From assembly GCA_951812805.1 (NCBI GenBank), contig CATOSZ010000009.1:134501-198500 (forward strand): a DNA stretch of 64,000 bases, read 5' to 3'. Below are positions 25,889-35,481 of this stretch, piece by piece. Source of the DNA: an uncultured Alphaproteobacteria bacterium (GTDB taxonomy: Bacteria; Pseudomonadota; Alphaproteobacteria; GCA-2731375). The position numbers were made by a program, and so were the translations under genes. Positions within the stretch are counted from its first letter, which is position 1; each line of letters begins with the position of its first letter. The notes under the pieces were generated by a model, which had not been told where the DNA came from, did no database searches, and was given only the letters and a program-made list of their open reading frames with translations.

Positions 25889-28800
25889 ATGAACTTCGGC
25901 AAACTGCTCGTCGCCAATCGCGGCGAGATCGCGATCCGCATCTGCCGCGCCGCCGCCGAGCTGGCGCTGCCCACCATCGCCGTCCATCCGGCCGACGACA
26001 CCGCCAGCCTGCACGCCCGCATGGCCGACGAGGTACGCGAGCTGCCGGGACGCGGCGTCGCCGCCTATCTCGACGGCGAGGCGATCATCGCCGCCGCCCT
26101 GGCCGCGGGCGCCGACGCGATCCATCCGGGCTATGGCTTCCTGGCGGAGAACGCCGATTTCGCCGAGCAATGCCAGGCCGCCGGCATCACCTTCGTCGGC
26201 CCGCGCGCGGAGACCTTGCGCCTGTTCGGCGACAAGCACGCCGCCCGTGCCCTGGCGGCGGCGGAAGGGGTGGCGGTGCTGCCCGGCACCGCCGCGCCGA
26301 GCGACCTCGAAGCCATCCGCGCCTTCCTCGGCGAGCATGGCGCCATCATGATCAAGGCGGTCGCCGGCGGCGGCGGGCGCGGCATGCGCCCAGTCACCGA
26401 CGCGGCGGCCCTCGACGAGGCTTATGCGCGCTGTCGCTCCGAGGCCGAGGGCGCGTTCGGCAACGGCGCGCTCTATGCCGAGAAGCTGCTCCGCAGGGCG
26501 CGCCATATCGAGGTGCAGATCCTGGGCGACGGCCGCGATGTCGGCCATGTCTGGGAACGCGACTGCACCCTGCAACGCCGCCGCCAGAAGATCGTCGAGA
26601 TCGCGCCGGCCCCGAACCTGGCGGCCGCCACCCGCGAGGCCCTGCTGGCCGATGCACTGACGCTCGGCCGGACGGCCGGCTATTCGGGCCTCGGCACGAT
26701 CGAATTCCTGCTCGACACGGAGAGCGGCGCACACGTCTTCATCGAGGCCAACCCCCGCCTTCAGGTCGAACACACGGTAACGGAAGAGGTAACGGGCCTG
26801 GACCTGGTCGCCCTGCAGCTTCGCGTCGCCGGCGGTGCCAGGCTCGGCGAGCTCGGCCTGGGCGAGCCGGCCCGCCGCGCCCGCGCGGCATGGCGATGCA
26901 GTTGCGTCTGAACACCGAGAGCATGACGGCCGAGGGCGAGGCGCGGCCGGGCGGCGGCACCCTCACCGCCTATGAAATGCCGGCGGGACGCGGCGTCCGG
27001 GTCGATGGCTACGGCTATGTCGGCTACGCCACCAATCCGGCCTACGATTCCCTGCTCGCCAAGTTGATTGTCCATAGCGACGGCGGTCTGGCGGAGGTCC
27101 TAGCCAAGGGCCGGCGCGCGCTTTCCGAGCTGCACGTCGCGGGCGCGCCGACCAACGCCGATTTTCTGGCCGCCCTGCTGGAGAACGACGCGGTGCGCGC
27201 CGGTACGGTCGACACCGGTTTCGTCGAGACGGCGGCGGCGGACATCGTCGCCGGTCTGGCGAGCGCCGGGCCGGAGGCGACGACGCCGGCGGCGCATGCC
27301 GGCGCCAAGGTCGATACGGTCGATCCCCTGGCCGTGCTGGCCTACGGCCAGGCGGAGCGGGGTGCAACCTCCGGCAGGCGGGAAATGGACGAAGACCCGG
27401 GCGATGGCCTGCTGGCGGTCCGCGTGCCCTTGCAGGGAACGGTGGTCGACGTCTCCGTCGCCGTCGGCGACCAGGTCGCCCGGGGCGCCGAGGTCGCGGT
27501 GCTGGAAGCGATGAAGATGGAACATATCGTGACGGCGGAGGCGGCGGGCACCGTCACCCGGATCCAGGCGGGCCCGGGCGACACGCTCTGGGAAGGCCAG
27601 GTGCTGGCGGTGTTAAGCCCGTCCGACACGGACGACGCGGTCGGCACCGAGGAGGAGGAGGTCGACCTCGACGCCATCCGTCCCGACCTCGCCGAGGTGC
27701 TGGCCCGGCGGGCCTTGACGCGGGACGAGAACCGGCCGCACGCGGTCGAACGGCGGCGCAAGACCAATCATCGCACGGCACGGGAAAACGTCGACCAGCT
27801 GGTCGATCCCGGCAGCTTCGTCGAATACGGCCCGCTGGTGCTGGCCGCCCAGCGTCAGCGCCGCGATTTCGACGATCTGCTGCAGCGCAGCCCGGCGGAC
27901 GGCCTGGTCACCGGCATCGGCCGGGTCAACGGCGCGCTGTTCGAGGATCCAGCGGCGCGAGCAGCGATCATGGCCTACGACTACACGGTTTTCGCCGGTA
28001 CCCAGGGCGTGCACAACCACTGGAAGACCGACCGGATCCTGGATGTGGCGGAGCGCGGGCGCATGCCGCTGGTGCTGTTCGGCGAGGGCGGCGGCGGCCG
28101 GCCGGGGGAGAGCGACTATGGCGGCTTCGTCGGCCAGAACACCTTCCATCACTTCGGCCGCCTCTCCGGCCTGGTGCCGATCGTCGGCATCGTCGCGGGC
28201 CGTTGCTTCGCCGGCAACGCGGCGCTGATGGGCTGCTGCGACGTCATCATCGCCACGGCCGACACCAACCTCGGCATGGGCGGCCCGGCGATGGTCGAGG
28301 GCGGCGGCCTCGGCGTCTTCACGCCGGAGGAGATCGGCCCCATGGCCGACCAGGTGCCGAACGGCGTGGTCGACATCCCCGTCGCGGACGAGGTCGAGGC
28401 GGTCGAGGTGGCGAAGCGCTACCTCGCCTATTTCCAGGGCCCGCTCGCCGCGTGGACCGCGCCCGACCAACGCGCGATGCGCCACCTGGTGCCGGAGAAC
28501 CGGCTGCGGGTCTACCAGATCCGGCGGGTGATCGAGACTTTGGCGGACGAGGACAGCGTGCTGGAGTTGCGCGAAGGCTTCGGGCGCACCATGGTCACCA
28601 GCCTCGCCCGCATCGAGGGCCGCGCCATCGGCATCATCGCCAACGACCCCTATTACCTCGGCGGCGCCATCGACAGCGACGGGGCGGACAAGGCGGCGCG
28701 GTTCATGCAGCTCTGCGATGCCTTCGACATCCCGATCCTGCATTTCTGCGATACGCCCGGCATCATGGTCGGCCCGGAGGTGGAGAAGACGGCGCTGGTC

Positions 28801-29226
28801 CGCCACGCGGCGCGCATGTTCGTCACCGGCAACAATCTCTCCGTGCCTTATTTCACGGTGATCCTGCGCAAGGCCTACGGCCTCGGCGCCATCGCCATGG
28901 CCGGCGGCAACTTCGACGCGCCCTATTTCACCGTCTCCTGGCCGACCGGCGAATTCGGCCCCATGGGCCTCGAAGGCCAGGTCAAACTCGGCTACCGCGC
29001 GGAACTGGAAGCGATAGAGGACCCGGAGAAGCGGCGCGAATACTACGAGGCGATGGTCGAGAAGTCCTACGTCGAGGGCAAGGCGCTCGCCCGGACCACC
29101 AGCTTCAACATCGACGACGCCATCGATCCGGCCGAAACCCGCACCTGGCTGACGTCACTGCTGGCCTCGATCCGCCCGCCGGTACCGCGCGAGGGCAAAA
29201 AGCGACCGATGATCGATGCGTGGTGA
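25889..29226 (+). pseudogene. Single-chain acyl-CoA carboxylase (BC-BCCP-CT), broken by a one-base frameshift
   Basis: The first reading frame (25889 to a stop at 26911) encodes a biotin carboxylase domain (KLLVANRGEIAIRICRAAAE, VAGGGGRGMRPV, FIEANPRLQVEHTVTEEVTG). The rest, from about 26880 to 29226, lies in the -1 frame: the end of the BC domain (RGMAMQLRLNTES), BCCP with EAMKMEH (biotin Lys at 27514-27516), then both carboxyltransferase halves. A lost base between about 26865 and 26889 explains it. Restored, the gene would be 3339 bases (1112 aa), one codon shorter than the intact paralogue at 49518. The architecture is that of the single-chain long-chain acyl-CoA carboxylases. It could be a real mutation or a sequence error in a GC run. 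Confidence 0.9.
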
Positions 29227-29279
29227 GGGGCGGCGACGCCTTGAAGTTTCTCGCTGACGTCTAATATCTGCCCATTATA

Positions 29280-30443
29280 CCAGTCGACATTGATGTCAAC
29301 TCGCGGTTGGATTCCCTTGCTGGCTGATTTCTGACTCAATTGTGGTGATTCGGAAGAGGGGGATCACCATGGGTCGGGGTATTGCCTTGCGCGAGGATTT
29401 CGATGCGGCGGCGTTGCGACGTCTGGCCAAGGGATCGAGGGATGCTAAACAGATCCGGCGCTTGCTTTCGCTTGCTGTGATCTACGAGGGCGGGAGTCGG
29501 ACGGAGGCCGCGCGGACGGGGGACGTCGGCCTTCAGGTGATCCGTGACTGGGTGCTGCGTTTCAACGCGGAGGGCCCGGCCGGCCTGATCGACCGCAAGG
29601 CGCCGGGCGCGGCGAAGAAACTGGACCCGGCGCAACGGGACGCCTTGGCGGCCCGGGTGGAAGCGGGACCGGATCCGGCGCGCGACGGCGTCATGCGCTG
29701 GCGGCTAGCGGATCTGGTCGACTGGATCGGCGAGAGCTTCGCGATCACGCTCGACCAGCGGACGGTGAGCCGGGAGCTGAAGGCGATGGGCTTCGCCAGG
29801 ATGACGATGCGGCCGCGCCATCACGCCCAGGAGCCGGGGGTGATTGAGGACTTCAAAAAAAATTCCCCGAGCTGGTCGCGCGGGCTCGCAAAGCACTCCC
29901 CGACGGCACCGGGATAGAGATCTGGTGGCAGGATGAAACCCGCGTCGGACAGAAGAACAAGCATGCCCGGCGCTGGGCCCGGCGCGGCACACGGCCACGC
30001 ACCCCGCACGATCAGCGCACCAAGTCGGCCTATATCTTCGGCGCCATCTGCCCCGAGCGCGGCACCGGCGCCGCCATCGTCCAGCAACGCTGCAACACCG
30101 CCGCCATGCAGCAGCATCTGGAGGAAATCTCCGTCCAGGTTCAACCCGGAGCCCATGCCTTGATGCTGCTCGACCGGGCCGGCTGGCACACCACGAAACG
30201 GCTCGACGTCCCGGCCAACATAACCCTCCTGCCGCTGCCGCCGAGATCGCCCGAACTCAATCCTGCCGAGAACGTCTGGCAGTACATCCGAAACAACTGG
30301 CTCTCCGACATCGTCTTCGAAGACCAGGACGACATCACCGATCATTGCTGCAAGGCCTGGAACAACCTCATCGCACAGCCGGACAGAATCAAATCCATCG
30401 GACGAAGATCATGGGCCATCGGGTTCTGATCATTGTCGATTGG
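29280..30443 (+). mobile_element. IS630-family insertion sequence, copy 1
   Basis: The element is 1164 bp, flanked by TA on both sides (29278-29279 and 30444-30445), the target always duplicated by the IS630/mariner group. The terminal inverted repeats are imperfect: left CCAGTCGACATTGATGTCAA, right (reverse strand) CCAATCGACAATGATCAGAA. The boundaries were set by comparing the two copies in this window. The transposase is in two overlapping frames. The element sits 52 bases after the carboxylase stop and just upstream of the AT-rich ATPase/RloB cassette. Confidence 0.92.
29369..30429 (+). CDS. IS630-family transposase, made by -1 frameshift on an A8 run
   Basis: The first frame (29369-29917) has a helix-turn-helix N-terminus (VIYEGGSRTEAARTGDVGLQ) and ends soon after an A8 run at 29855-29862. 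The -1 frame continues to 30429 with the catalytic domain: Asp in WWQDETRVGQ, Asp in MLLDRAGWH and Glu in PELNPAENVW, the DDE triad of the IS630 group. Fused by a -1 slip on the A run, the product is about 353 residues, the normal family length. Both copies in the window share this arrangement, so it is a programmed frameshift and not decay. The ATG at 29369 has a G-rich ribosome site. Confidence 0.9.
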
Positions 30444-30530
30444 TATTAGCCGCACTTTCACTGGACAATTTGCGGATTTCTGCAAATATTGCCGTGAAAC
30501 GCGAAGTACTTGACATTTGGGACGAACGCG

Positions 30531-31808
30531 ATGCTCTTGCGATTCTCCGCCTGCAACCATCTCTCGATCCGAGACGAGGGCGAAATCTCCCTCGTCAGTT
30601 CGAGTCTGCGGGACGATCCATCGGGCCTGATAGCCTCCAGCGTCTCGCCAACGGGGTATGTATTGCCTGTGGCGATTATTTATGGCGCGAACGCATCGGG
30701 GAAGAGCAATTATCTCCATGCTTTAGATTTTGCCCGGTCTTGCATTGATACCTCTCACAGGCAGGGTGAGCCTGGGGGTGGGGTGCCTCGCCATCCGTTC
30801 GCGCTTGGCAAATCCCATGCTGCCAAGCCATCGACGTATGAAATCGATTTTTCGATTGAATCCGTCAGGTATGGCTATGGCTTCAGTACTGATGCGGATG
30901 CATTCACGTCGGAATGGCTCTATATGTATCCAAAGAATCGTCGCGTCACTCTATTTGAAAGAGAGGGTCAATCCTTCAAGTTTGGCCGATCCTTGAGTGG
31001 CAGGAATCGAGCCATTTCCGAGTTTACACGAAACAACAGTTTGTTTCTTTCGGCGGCATCGCAGAATGACCACAAAATACTAAAACGAACTTCGAAACAC
31101 TTGTTATCAATGCGCATCGATACACGGCATGCCGTGGAGGGGGCAGCTCTTTCCCGATCCATGTCCAACGATGACCCGGATCCCCGCGTCATCACCTTTC
31201 TTTCTCGCATCGGTACGGGCGTTAAAGGTTTTCGATACAATGAGAAAGACCTGACTGAAATGGAAGAAAATGTCGGCAGAAACCTCATACTCAGGATTGG
31301 GGACAATCAGGATAGGGTCCAATTCCGTAATTCTCTGAATTTCCTTGTGGATCGCACAATACAACTCGCACACCAAAGTGATGATGGAGAATCTGTATTC
31401 TTCGAACTTGAACGCGAAAGCGCCGGGACGAGGAGGTTATTGAATCTACTCAGCAAAGTGTTTCATGCACTCGATGAAGGAACGGTCCTTCTGGTCGACG
31501 AGCTCGATGCAAGCCTGCACACACAGGCCTGCGAGGCGGTGATCGCATTATTTTCATCGCCTGATACAAACCCTCATGGCGCTCAACTGATTGCAACCAC
31601 GCATGATACGAACCTGCTTCGCTCGCCATTTCTACGCCGTGATCAGATTTGGTTCACCGAGAAGGACAATACGGGCGCAACTCATATCTACCCCTTGACT
31701 GATATACGAACGAGAAAGGACGACAATATCGAAAAGGGATATCTGCAAGGGAGATATGGGGCCGTGCCGTTCTCCGGGCCAATATCCGATATCCTGTCGG
31801 ACCTTTAG
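30531..31808 (+). CDS. OLD/AAA-type ATPase, AbiLi/RloA-like (probable phage defence)
   Basis: A 425-residue soluble ATPase with Walker A YGANASGKSN at residues 51-60, a long coiled insert, Walker B VLLVDELDASLH, and the switch ATTHDTNLLRS, the pattern of OLD/RecF-type ABC ATPases. The ATG at 30531 (MLLRFSACNHLSI) was chosen because the family begins close to this motif; a TTG-like upstream start at 30510 is possible. The next gene, 3 bases away, encodes an RloB-like protein. The pair resembles the AbiLi/AbiLii phage abortive-infection genes and rloA/rloB. Codon and base use are clearly more AT-rich than its neighbours, pointing to horizontal transfer. Confidence 0.85.
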   Translation: MLLRFSACNHLSIRDEGEISLVSSSLRDDPSGLIASSVSPTGYVLPVAIIYGANASGKSNYLHALDFARSCIDTSHRQGEPGGGVPRHPFALGKSHAAKPSTYEIDFSIESVRYGYGFSTDADAFTSEWLYMYPKNRRVTLFEREGQSFKFGRSLSGRNRAISEFTRNNSLFLSAASQNDHKILKRTSKHLLSMRIDTRHAVEGAALSRSMSNDDPDPRVITFLSRIGTGVKGFRYNEKDLTEMEENVGRNLILRIGDNQDRVQFRNSLNFLVDRTIQLAHQSDDGESVFFELERESAGTRRLLNLLSKVFHALDEGTVLLVDELDASLHTQACEAVIALFSSPDTNPHGAQLIATTHDTNLLRSPFLRRDQIWFTEKDNTGATHIYPLTDIRTRKDDNIEKGYLQGRYGAVPFSGPISDILSDL

Positions 31809-31811
31809 GCC

Positions 31812-32459
31812 ATGGCGAGGAACAAAGGGCGCGACCTGCGACGTGCACGCCCTAGCCGGGAACCAAAACGCAAATACACCCTGTTTTGTGAAGGCATGAA
31901 CACCGAGCCGGCATATTTCCGCGCGCTTGGGCGCAGCCTTGCCAATTCACTGATCGTCATCGAAACGGTTCCGGGGGTTGGCGTGCCGATGACGATTGCA
32001 AAGCAGGCCGTCGAATATGCGACTGAAAACGGCCTGCGTCCGAGGAGCCGGAAAAAGAAGGACTCTTTCGAGGAAGGGGACGAGGTATGGGCCGTTTTCG
32101 ACCGTGATGATCATCCCCTCTACCGCGAAGCGATACAGAACTGTGAAAGCTCGAATGTAGGCGTCGCCTACTCAAATCCGTGTTTTGAGCTCTGGCTGAT
32201 CTTGCATGAGGTCGACTTCGATGCCCCCGACGGCCGCCGGGATCTTCAAAAGAGGTTCGGCTTGCTGCGCCCCGAATACGATCCCGATGCCGGGAAGACC
32301 CCAGACTGCGACGATCTGGTCACGAGAGTTGCCATCGCCGAAGAGCGGGCAGAGCGACAATTGGCGCGCCGCGTCGAAGAGGGAAATGCGAGTGGCCCGC
32401 CTTCAACGACGGTTGGGACCCTGACGCGGCGTATTCGGACGTTTTCCGAGGACGCCTGA
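31812..32459 (+). CDS. rloB: RloB/AbiLii-family protein with TOPRIM-like motifs (probable phage defence effector)
   Basis: A 215-residue protein of the RloB family. TOPRIM-like motifs are visible: E27 (and E32) in LFCEGMNTEPAYF, and D97/D99 in EVWAVFDRDDHPLY, which would bind metal in a nuclease. Family knowledge: RloB and AbiLii lie beside OLD-type ATPases in restriction and abortive-infection loci, and AbiLii is needed for phage resistance. The gene follows the ATPase with a 3-base gap, so both are expressed together. The likely model is an ATPase that senses infection and releases or activates the nuclease-like partner; that is inference. Confidence 0.85.
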   Translation: MARNKGRDLRRARPSREPKRKYTLFCEGMNTEPAYFRALGRSLANSLIVIETVPGVGVPMTIAKQAVEYATENGLRPRSRKKKDSFEEGDEVWAVFDRDDHPLYREAIQNCESSNVGVAYSNPCFELWLILHEVDFDAPDGRRDLQKRFGLLRPEYDPDAGKTPDCDDLVTRVAIAEERAERQLARRVEEGNASGPPSTTVGTLTRRIRTFSEDA

Positions 32460-32471
32460 AACCTGGCCAGC

Positions 32472-32918
32472 TTACGACTCGGCCTTTGGAAGCACGACCG
32501 GCGTCCAGTTCCGCTTCCGCCGCGCCAGCCGATCGTCGACGCTCTCGCCGTCGAAGTCGGCTGGCGACATGTCGAGGTCGGCCGCGTCGACGTCCTCGAA
32601 GGTTTTCACGTTGACCACCGCGTAGAGGTCGCCGTCGTGCGCGCTGGTGACGATCGGGGCGACGCCGCAGGTGCGGCAGACGTGAAAATCCGCCGTGGCC
32701 GTGCCGAAGCGGTAGCGGTTGAGCTGTGCCTCGTCCGTGACGTCGAGGCGGACGGCGCCGTCGGGGTGGGAGGTCCAGACGGCGCCGTGTTTCTGGCAGA
32801 AGGCGCAGCCGCAGGCGCGCACCGGGATCGTCGGGCCGCCCGGCCAGGTGAAGACGAAGCCGATGTTGCCGCAATGGCAGCCGCCGTGGATCTCGCGCGG
32901 TTCGGCCAAGGCGTTCAC
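32472..32918 (-). CDS. GFA-family (glutathione-dependent formaldehyde-activating-like) zinc protein
   Basis: A 148-residue protein with the GFA/CENP-V zinc motifs: GGCHCGNIGF near residue 14, ACGCAFCQKHG near 37 and CRTCG near 83. It would bind two zinc ions. Most family members have no proven reaction beyond the weak glutathione/formaldehyde activity first reported. The GTG at 32918 overlaps the stop of the creatininase-family gene (GTGA), so the pair is translationally coupled. Confidence 0.9.
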   Translation of the reverse strand: MNALAEPREIHGGCHCGNIGFVFTWPGGPTIPVRACGCAFCQKHGAVWTSHPDGAVRLDVTDEAQLNRYRFGTATADFHVCRTCGVAPIVTSAHDGDLYAVVNVKTFEDVDAADLDMSPADFDGESVDDRLARRKRNWTPVVLPKAES

Positions 32919-33727
32919 CCGCGCCGGAAGGGCACGCCGCCGGTCGCGGGGCCGCGCAGGTCGCGGGCCTCCGCCCAGGTTTCGGGGTCGCAGATCAGGT
33001 CCGAAAGCGCGTCGCCTGCCGCCTCCAGCAGCTTTTCGCCCTTTTCCGCCGTGGCCTTGGCGGGATCGCCGATGGTGCCGTTGTGGGTGATCTGCGCGAG
33101 GTTGTGCCAGCGGAAGGCGCTCTCCCCCTTGGAAAGGAACCAGCCCTCCTCGCCGCCGCGGGCACCGGCGAGGTCGGAATCGTCGACCAGGTGCGGGACC
33201 AGGGCCAGCATCATCGAGGTCTCGGCCTCGCAAGCGTGCTGCACGTTGTCCTGGTCCTCCAGCAGGGGGGCGAAGCGTTTCGCCGCCTCGTGCCAATAGG
33301 TCGCGGCGACGACCATGGCGCCGAACTCCAGGTGCAGCTCCTGGGCGATGGTCTGGCAGGCGATGTGGTTGCCGCCATGGCCGTTGACGATGAGGATCTT
33401 GGAAAAGCCGTGCCGGGCGACGGAGCGGGCGATGCCGCGCAGCACCTGATGGAAGGCGTCGAACTCCAGCGTGACGGTGCCGCCGAAGACCATGTGATGT
33501 TCGGAAAGCCCGTGCCAGACCACCGGCAGGGTGAGGGCGGGCCGCGTGGCACTGGCCTTGCGCGCCGCCCGCACCGACACCTCGCCTGCCAGCCGGGTGT
33601 CGACCTGCACCGGCAGGTGCGGCCCGTGCTGCTCGATCGCGCCAACCGGCAACAACACCACCGCGTCCTCGTCCGCCAGACGGCGCAGCTCGTGCGCCTT
33701 CAGATTGGCCCATTCGACTTCGGTCAT
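32915..33727 (-). CDS. Creatininase-family protein
   Basis: A 270-residue metal-dependent amidohydrolase of the creatininase/creatinine amidohydrolase family. It contains LLPVGAIEQHGPHLPVQVDT (metal-binding Glu and His), NGHGGNHIA (metal ligand His) and CEAETSMML. Relatives hydrolyse creatinine or open other cyclic amides, including riboflavin-pathway and mycofactocin relatives, so the substrate cannot be fixed. The start is the ATG at 33727 (MTEVEWANLKAHELRRL). It is coupled to the GFA gene. Confidence 0.9.
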   Translation of the reverse strand: MTEVEWANLKAHELRRLADEDAVVLLPVGAIEQHGPHLPVQVDTRLAGEVSVRAARKASATRPALTLPVVWHGLSEHHMVFGGTVTLEFDAFHQVLRGIARSVARHGFSKILIVNGHGGNHIACQTIAQELHLEFGAMVVAATYWHEAAKRFAPLLEDQDNVQHACEAETSMMLALVPHLVDDSDLAGARGGEEGWFLSKGESAFRWHNLAQITHNGTIGDPAKATAEKGEKLLEAAGDALSDLICDPETWAEARDLRGPATGGVPFRRG

Positions 33728-33786
33728 GGCGCTTCTTCGCCCTCCCTCGAAACTCCGGGACGGCCAGCCTGCGCCATCCGCGGGCC

Positions 33787-34200
33787 TCAGAGCAAATCCC
33801 TGAGCATCGCTACCAGCGGCACGTCGGCCGGCGGCATCGGCAGCCCGGCCATCTTCAGGGGCCGGACCCAGCGGATCGCCTGATCCTCGCGCGGCCGCGC
33901 GCGGCCCTCCCAGCGCCGGCAGACATAGAGCGGCATCAACAGGTGAAAATCCTCGTAGGCGTGGCTGGCGAAGGTCAGCGGCGCCAGGCAGGCGACGGTG
34001 ACGTCGAGGTCCAGCTCCTCCTTCAGCTCGCGGATCAGGCAGGCCTCCGGCGTCTCGCCCGCCTCGACCTTGCCGCCCGGGAATTCCCACAGGCCGGCCA
34101 TCGCCTTGCCCTCGGGACGGCGCTGCATCAACACCCGGCCGTCGATGTCGACCAGTGCCGCGGCGGCGACCAGCACCACCCGCGTTTCGCCCCCCGCCAT
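33787..34200 (-). CDS. mutT: NUDIX hydrolase, MutT-like (8-oxo-dGTP diphosphatase)
   Basis: A 137-residue NUDIX protein. The NUDIX box is GKVEAGETPEACLIRELKEE (residues 43-62), matching GX5EX7REUXEEXGU closely. Sequence around it (LMQRRPEGKAMAGLWEFPGG) is the typical MutT start, so it probably removes oxidised dGTP from the nucleotide pool. Its ATG overlaps the last base of the argJ stop (TGATG), so it is the downstream gene of that operon. Confidence 0.92.
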   Translation of the reverse strand: MAGGETRVVLVAAAALVDIDGRVLMQRRPEGKAMAGLWEFPGGKVEAGETPEACLIRELKEELDLDVTVACLAPLTFASHAYEDFHLLMPLYVCRRWEGRARPREDQAIRWVRPLKMAGLPMPPADVPLVAMLRDLL

Positions 34201-35438
34201 CAGGAACGATAGTCGGCGTTGATCGAGATGTAGCCGTGCGTGAGGTCGCAGGTCCAGATCGTCGCCTTTCCGCGGCCGACGCCGACGTCGACCTCGATTG
34301 TGATCTCGTCGCCCTTCATGTGCGGCACGATGTCGGCCTCGCGGTAATCGGGATGGACATAGCCCTCGTCGGCGACCAGCACGCCGCCGATGCGGATCGC
34401 CAGGCGGTCGCGGTCCGCCCGTTCCGCCGACTTGCCGACGGCCATGACGATGCGGCCCCAGTTCGCGTCCTCCCCGGCAATCGCGGTCTTGACGAGCGGC
34501 GAGTTGCCGATGGCGAGCGCGATGCGCTTGGCGGACTTGGCCGAGGCGGCGCCGGTGACGGCGACTTCGATCAGCTTCGTCGCGCCTTCGCCGTCGCGCA
34601 CGATCTGGCGGGCGAGGTCGCCCATCACCATTTCCAGCTTGGCCTTGAAATCGGCGAGGCGGCGGTCGCCGGCCTTCTCGATGCCCTTGCCCGCCTTCGC
34701 CGCCCCGGTCGCGAACAGCAGGACCGTATCGCTGGTCGAGGTGTCGCTGTCGACGGTGATGGCGTTGAAGCTACGCTCGTTGATCGGCTTCAGGAGGCCG
34801 CGCAGCACGTCGGCCGGCAGTGCCGCGTCGGTGAAGATGAAGGACAGCATGGTCGCCATGTCCGGCGCGATCATGCCGCTGCCCTTGGCGATGCCGGCGA
34901 TGGCGACCGGTTTGCCGTCGATCATCGCCGTAGCGCCCGCCGCCTTGGCGAAGGTATCGGTGGTGCGGATCGCGTCGGCCGCGGCACGCCAGGCATTCGG
35001 CTTCAAGGCCTTGGCGAGGCGCGGCAACGCCTTGACCACGGCGGCGGGCTCCAGCCGTTCACCGATGACACCGGTGGACGCGACCATGACCTGGCCGCGC
35101 GGACAGCCAAGCGTCTCGGCGACCCCGGCCGCCGCCGCCGTTACGGCCTGGATGCCGGCACGGCCGGTGAAGACGTTGGCGTTGCCGGCATTCACCAGCA
35201 GCGCACGGGCCCGGCCCTTGGGCAGCTGCTTGCGGCACCAGTCGACCGGGGCGCCGGGCATGCTGCTTTGCGTCAGTACACCGGCGACGCGGGTCCCGGC
35301 GGCGAGGCGGGCCAACAGCATGTCGGGCCGGCCCTTGTAGCGCAGGCCGGCGGCGACGGTCGCGAGTTCCACACCGGCGACGTCGGGCAGCTCGGGAAAG
35401 CCGGCGGGCGCCAGCGGTGAGACGGCGGTATCGGTCAT
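34200..35438 (-). CDS. argJ: Bifunctional ornithine/glutamate N-acetyltransferase ArgJ
   Basis: This 412-residue enzyme belongs to the arginine pathway. It moves acetyl from N-acetylornithine to glutamate and, in bifunctional members, also uses acetyl-CoA. Family motifs are NAGNANVFTG, STGVIGERL and KGSGMIAPDMATMLSF; autocleavage is expected between A195 and T196, and T196 is the nucleophile. The C-terminus shows AIGNSPLVKTAIAGEDANWG. The ATG at 35438 was chosen as the first Met before the conserved start; the longer reading adds arginine-rich sequence. It is cotranscribed with mutT. Confidence 0.95.
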   Translation of the reverse strand: MTDTAVSPLAPAGFPELPDVAGVELATVAAGLRYKGRPDMLLARLAAGTRVAGVLTQSSMPGAPVDWCRKQLPKGRARALLVNAGNANVFTGRAGIQAVTAAAAGVAETLGCPRGQVMVASTGVIGERLEPAAVVKALPRLAKALKPNAWRAAADAIRTTDTFAKAAGATAMIDGKPVAIAGIAKGSGMIAPDMATMLSFIFTDAALPADVLRGLLKPINERSFNAITVDSDTSTSDTVLLFATGAAKAGKGIEKAGDRRLADFKAKLEMVMGDLARQIVRDGEGATKLIEVAVTGAASAKSAKRIALAIGNSPLVKTAIAGEDANWGRIVMAVGKSAERADRDRLAIRIGGVLVADEGYVHPDYREADIVPHMKGDEITIEVDVGVGRGKATIWTCDLTHGYISINADYRS

Positions 35439-35481
35439 CGGGCGGCTCCTCGCGGCCGGAAAAAAGAACGGGTGGGACGGT

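Noticed and set aside
26170..26880. Alternative frame inside the biotin carboxylase domain
   Set aside because: The upstream part of this frame is Arg/Pro-rich and meaningless; only the section after about 26880 is genuine and belongs to the frameshifted carboxylase.
30510..30515. TTGACA as a -35 promoter for the ATPase gene
   Set aside because: No -10-like hexamer lies at the correct spacing; it overlaps the region near the start codon.
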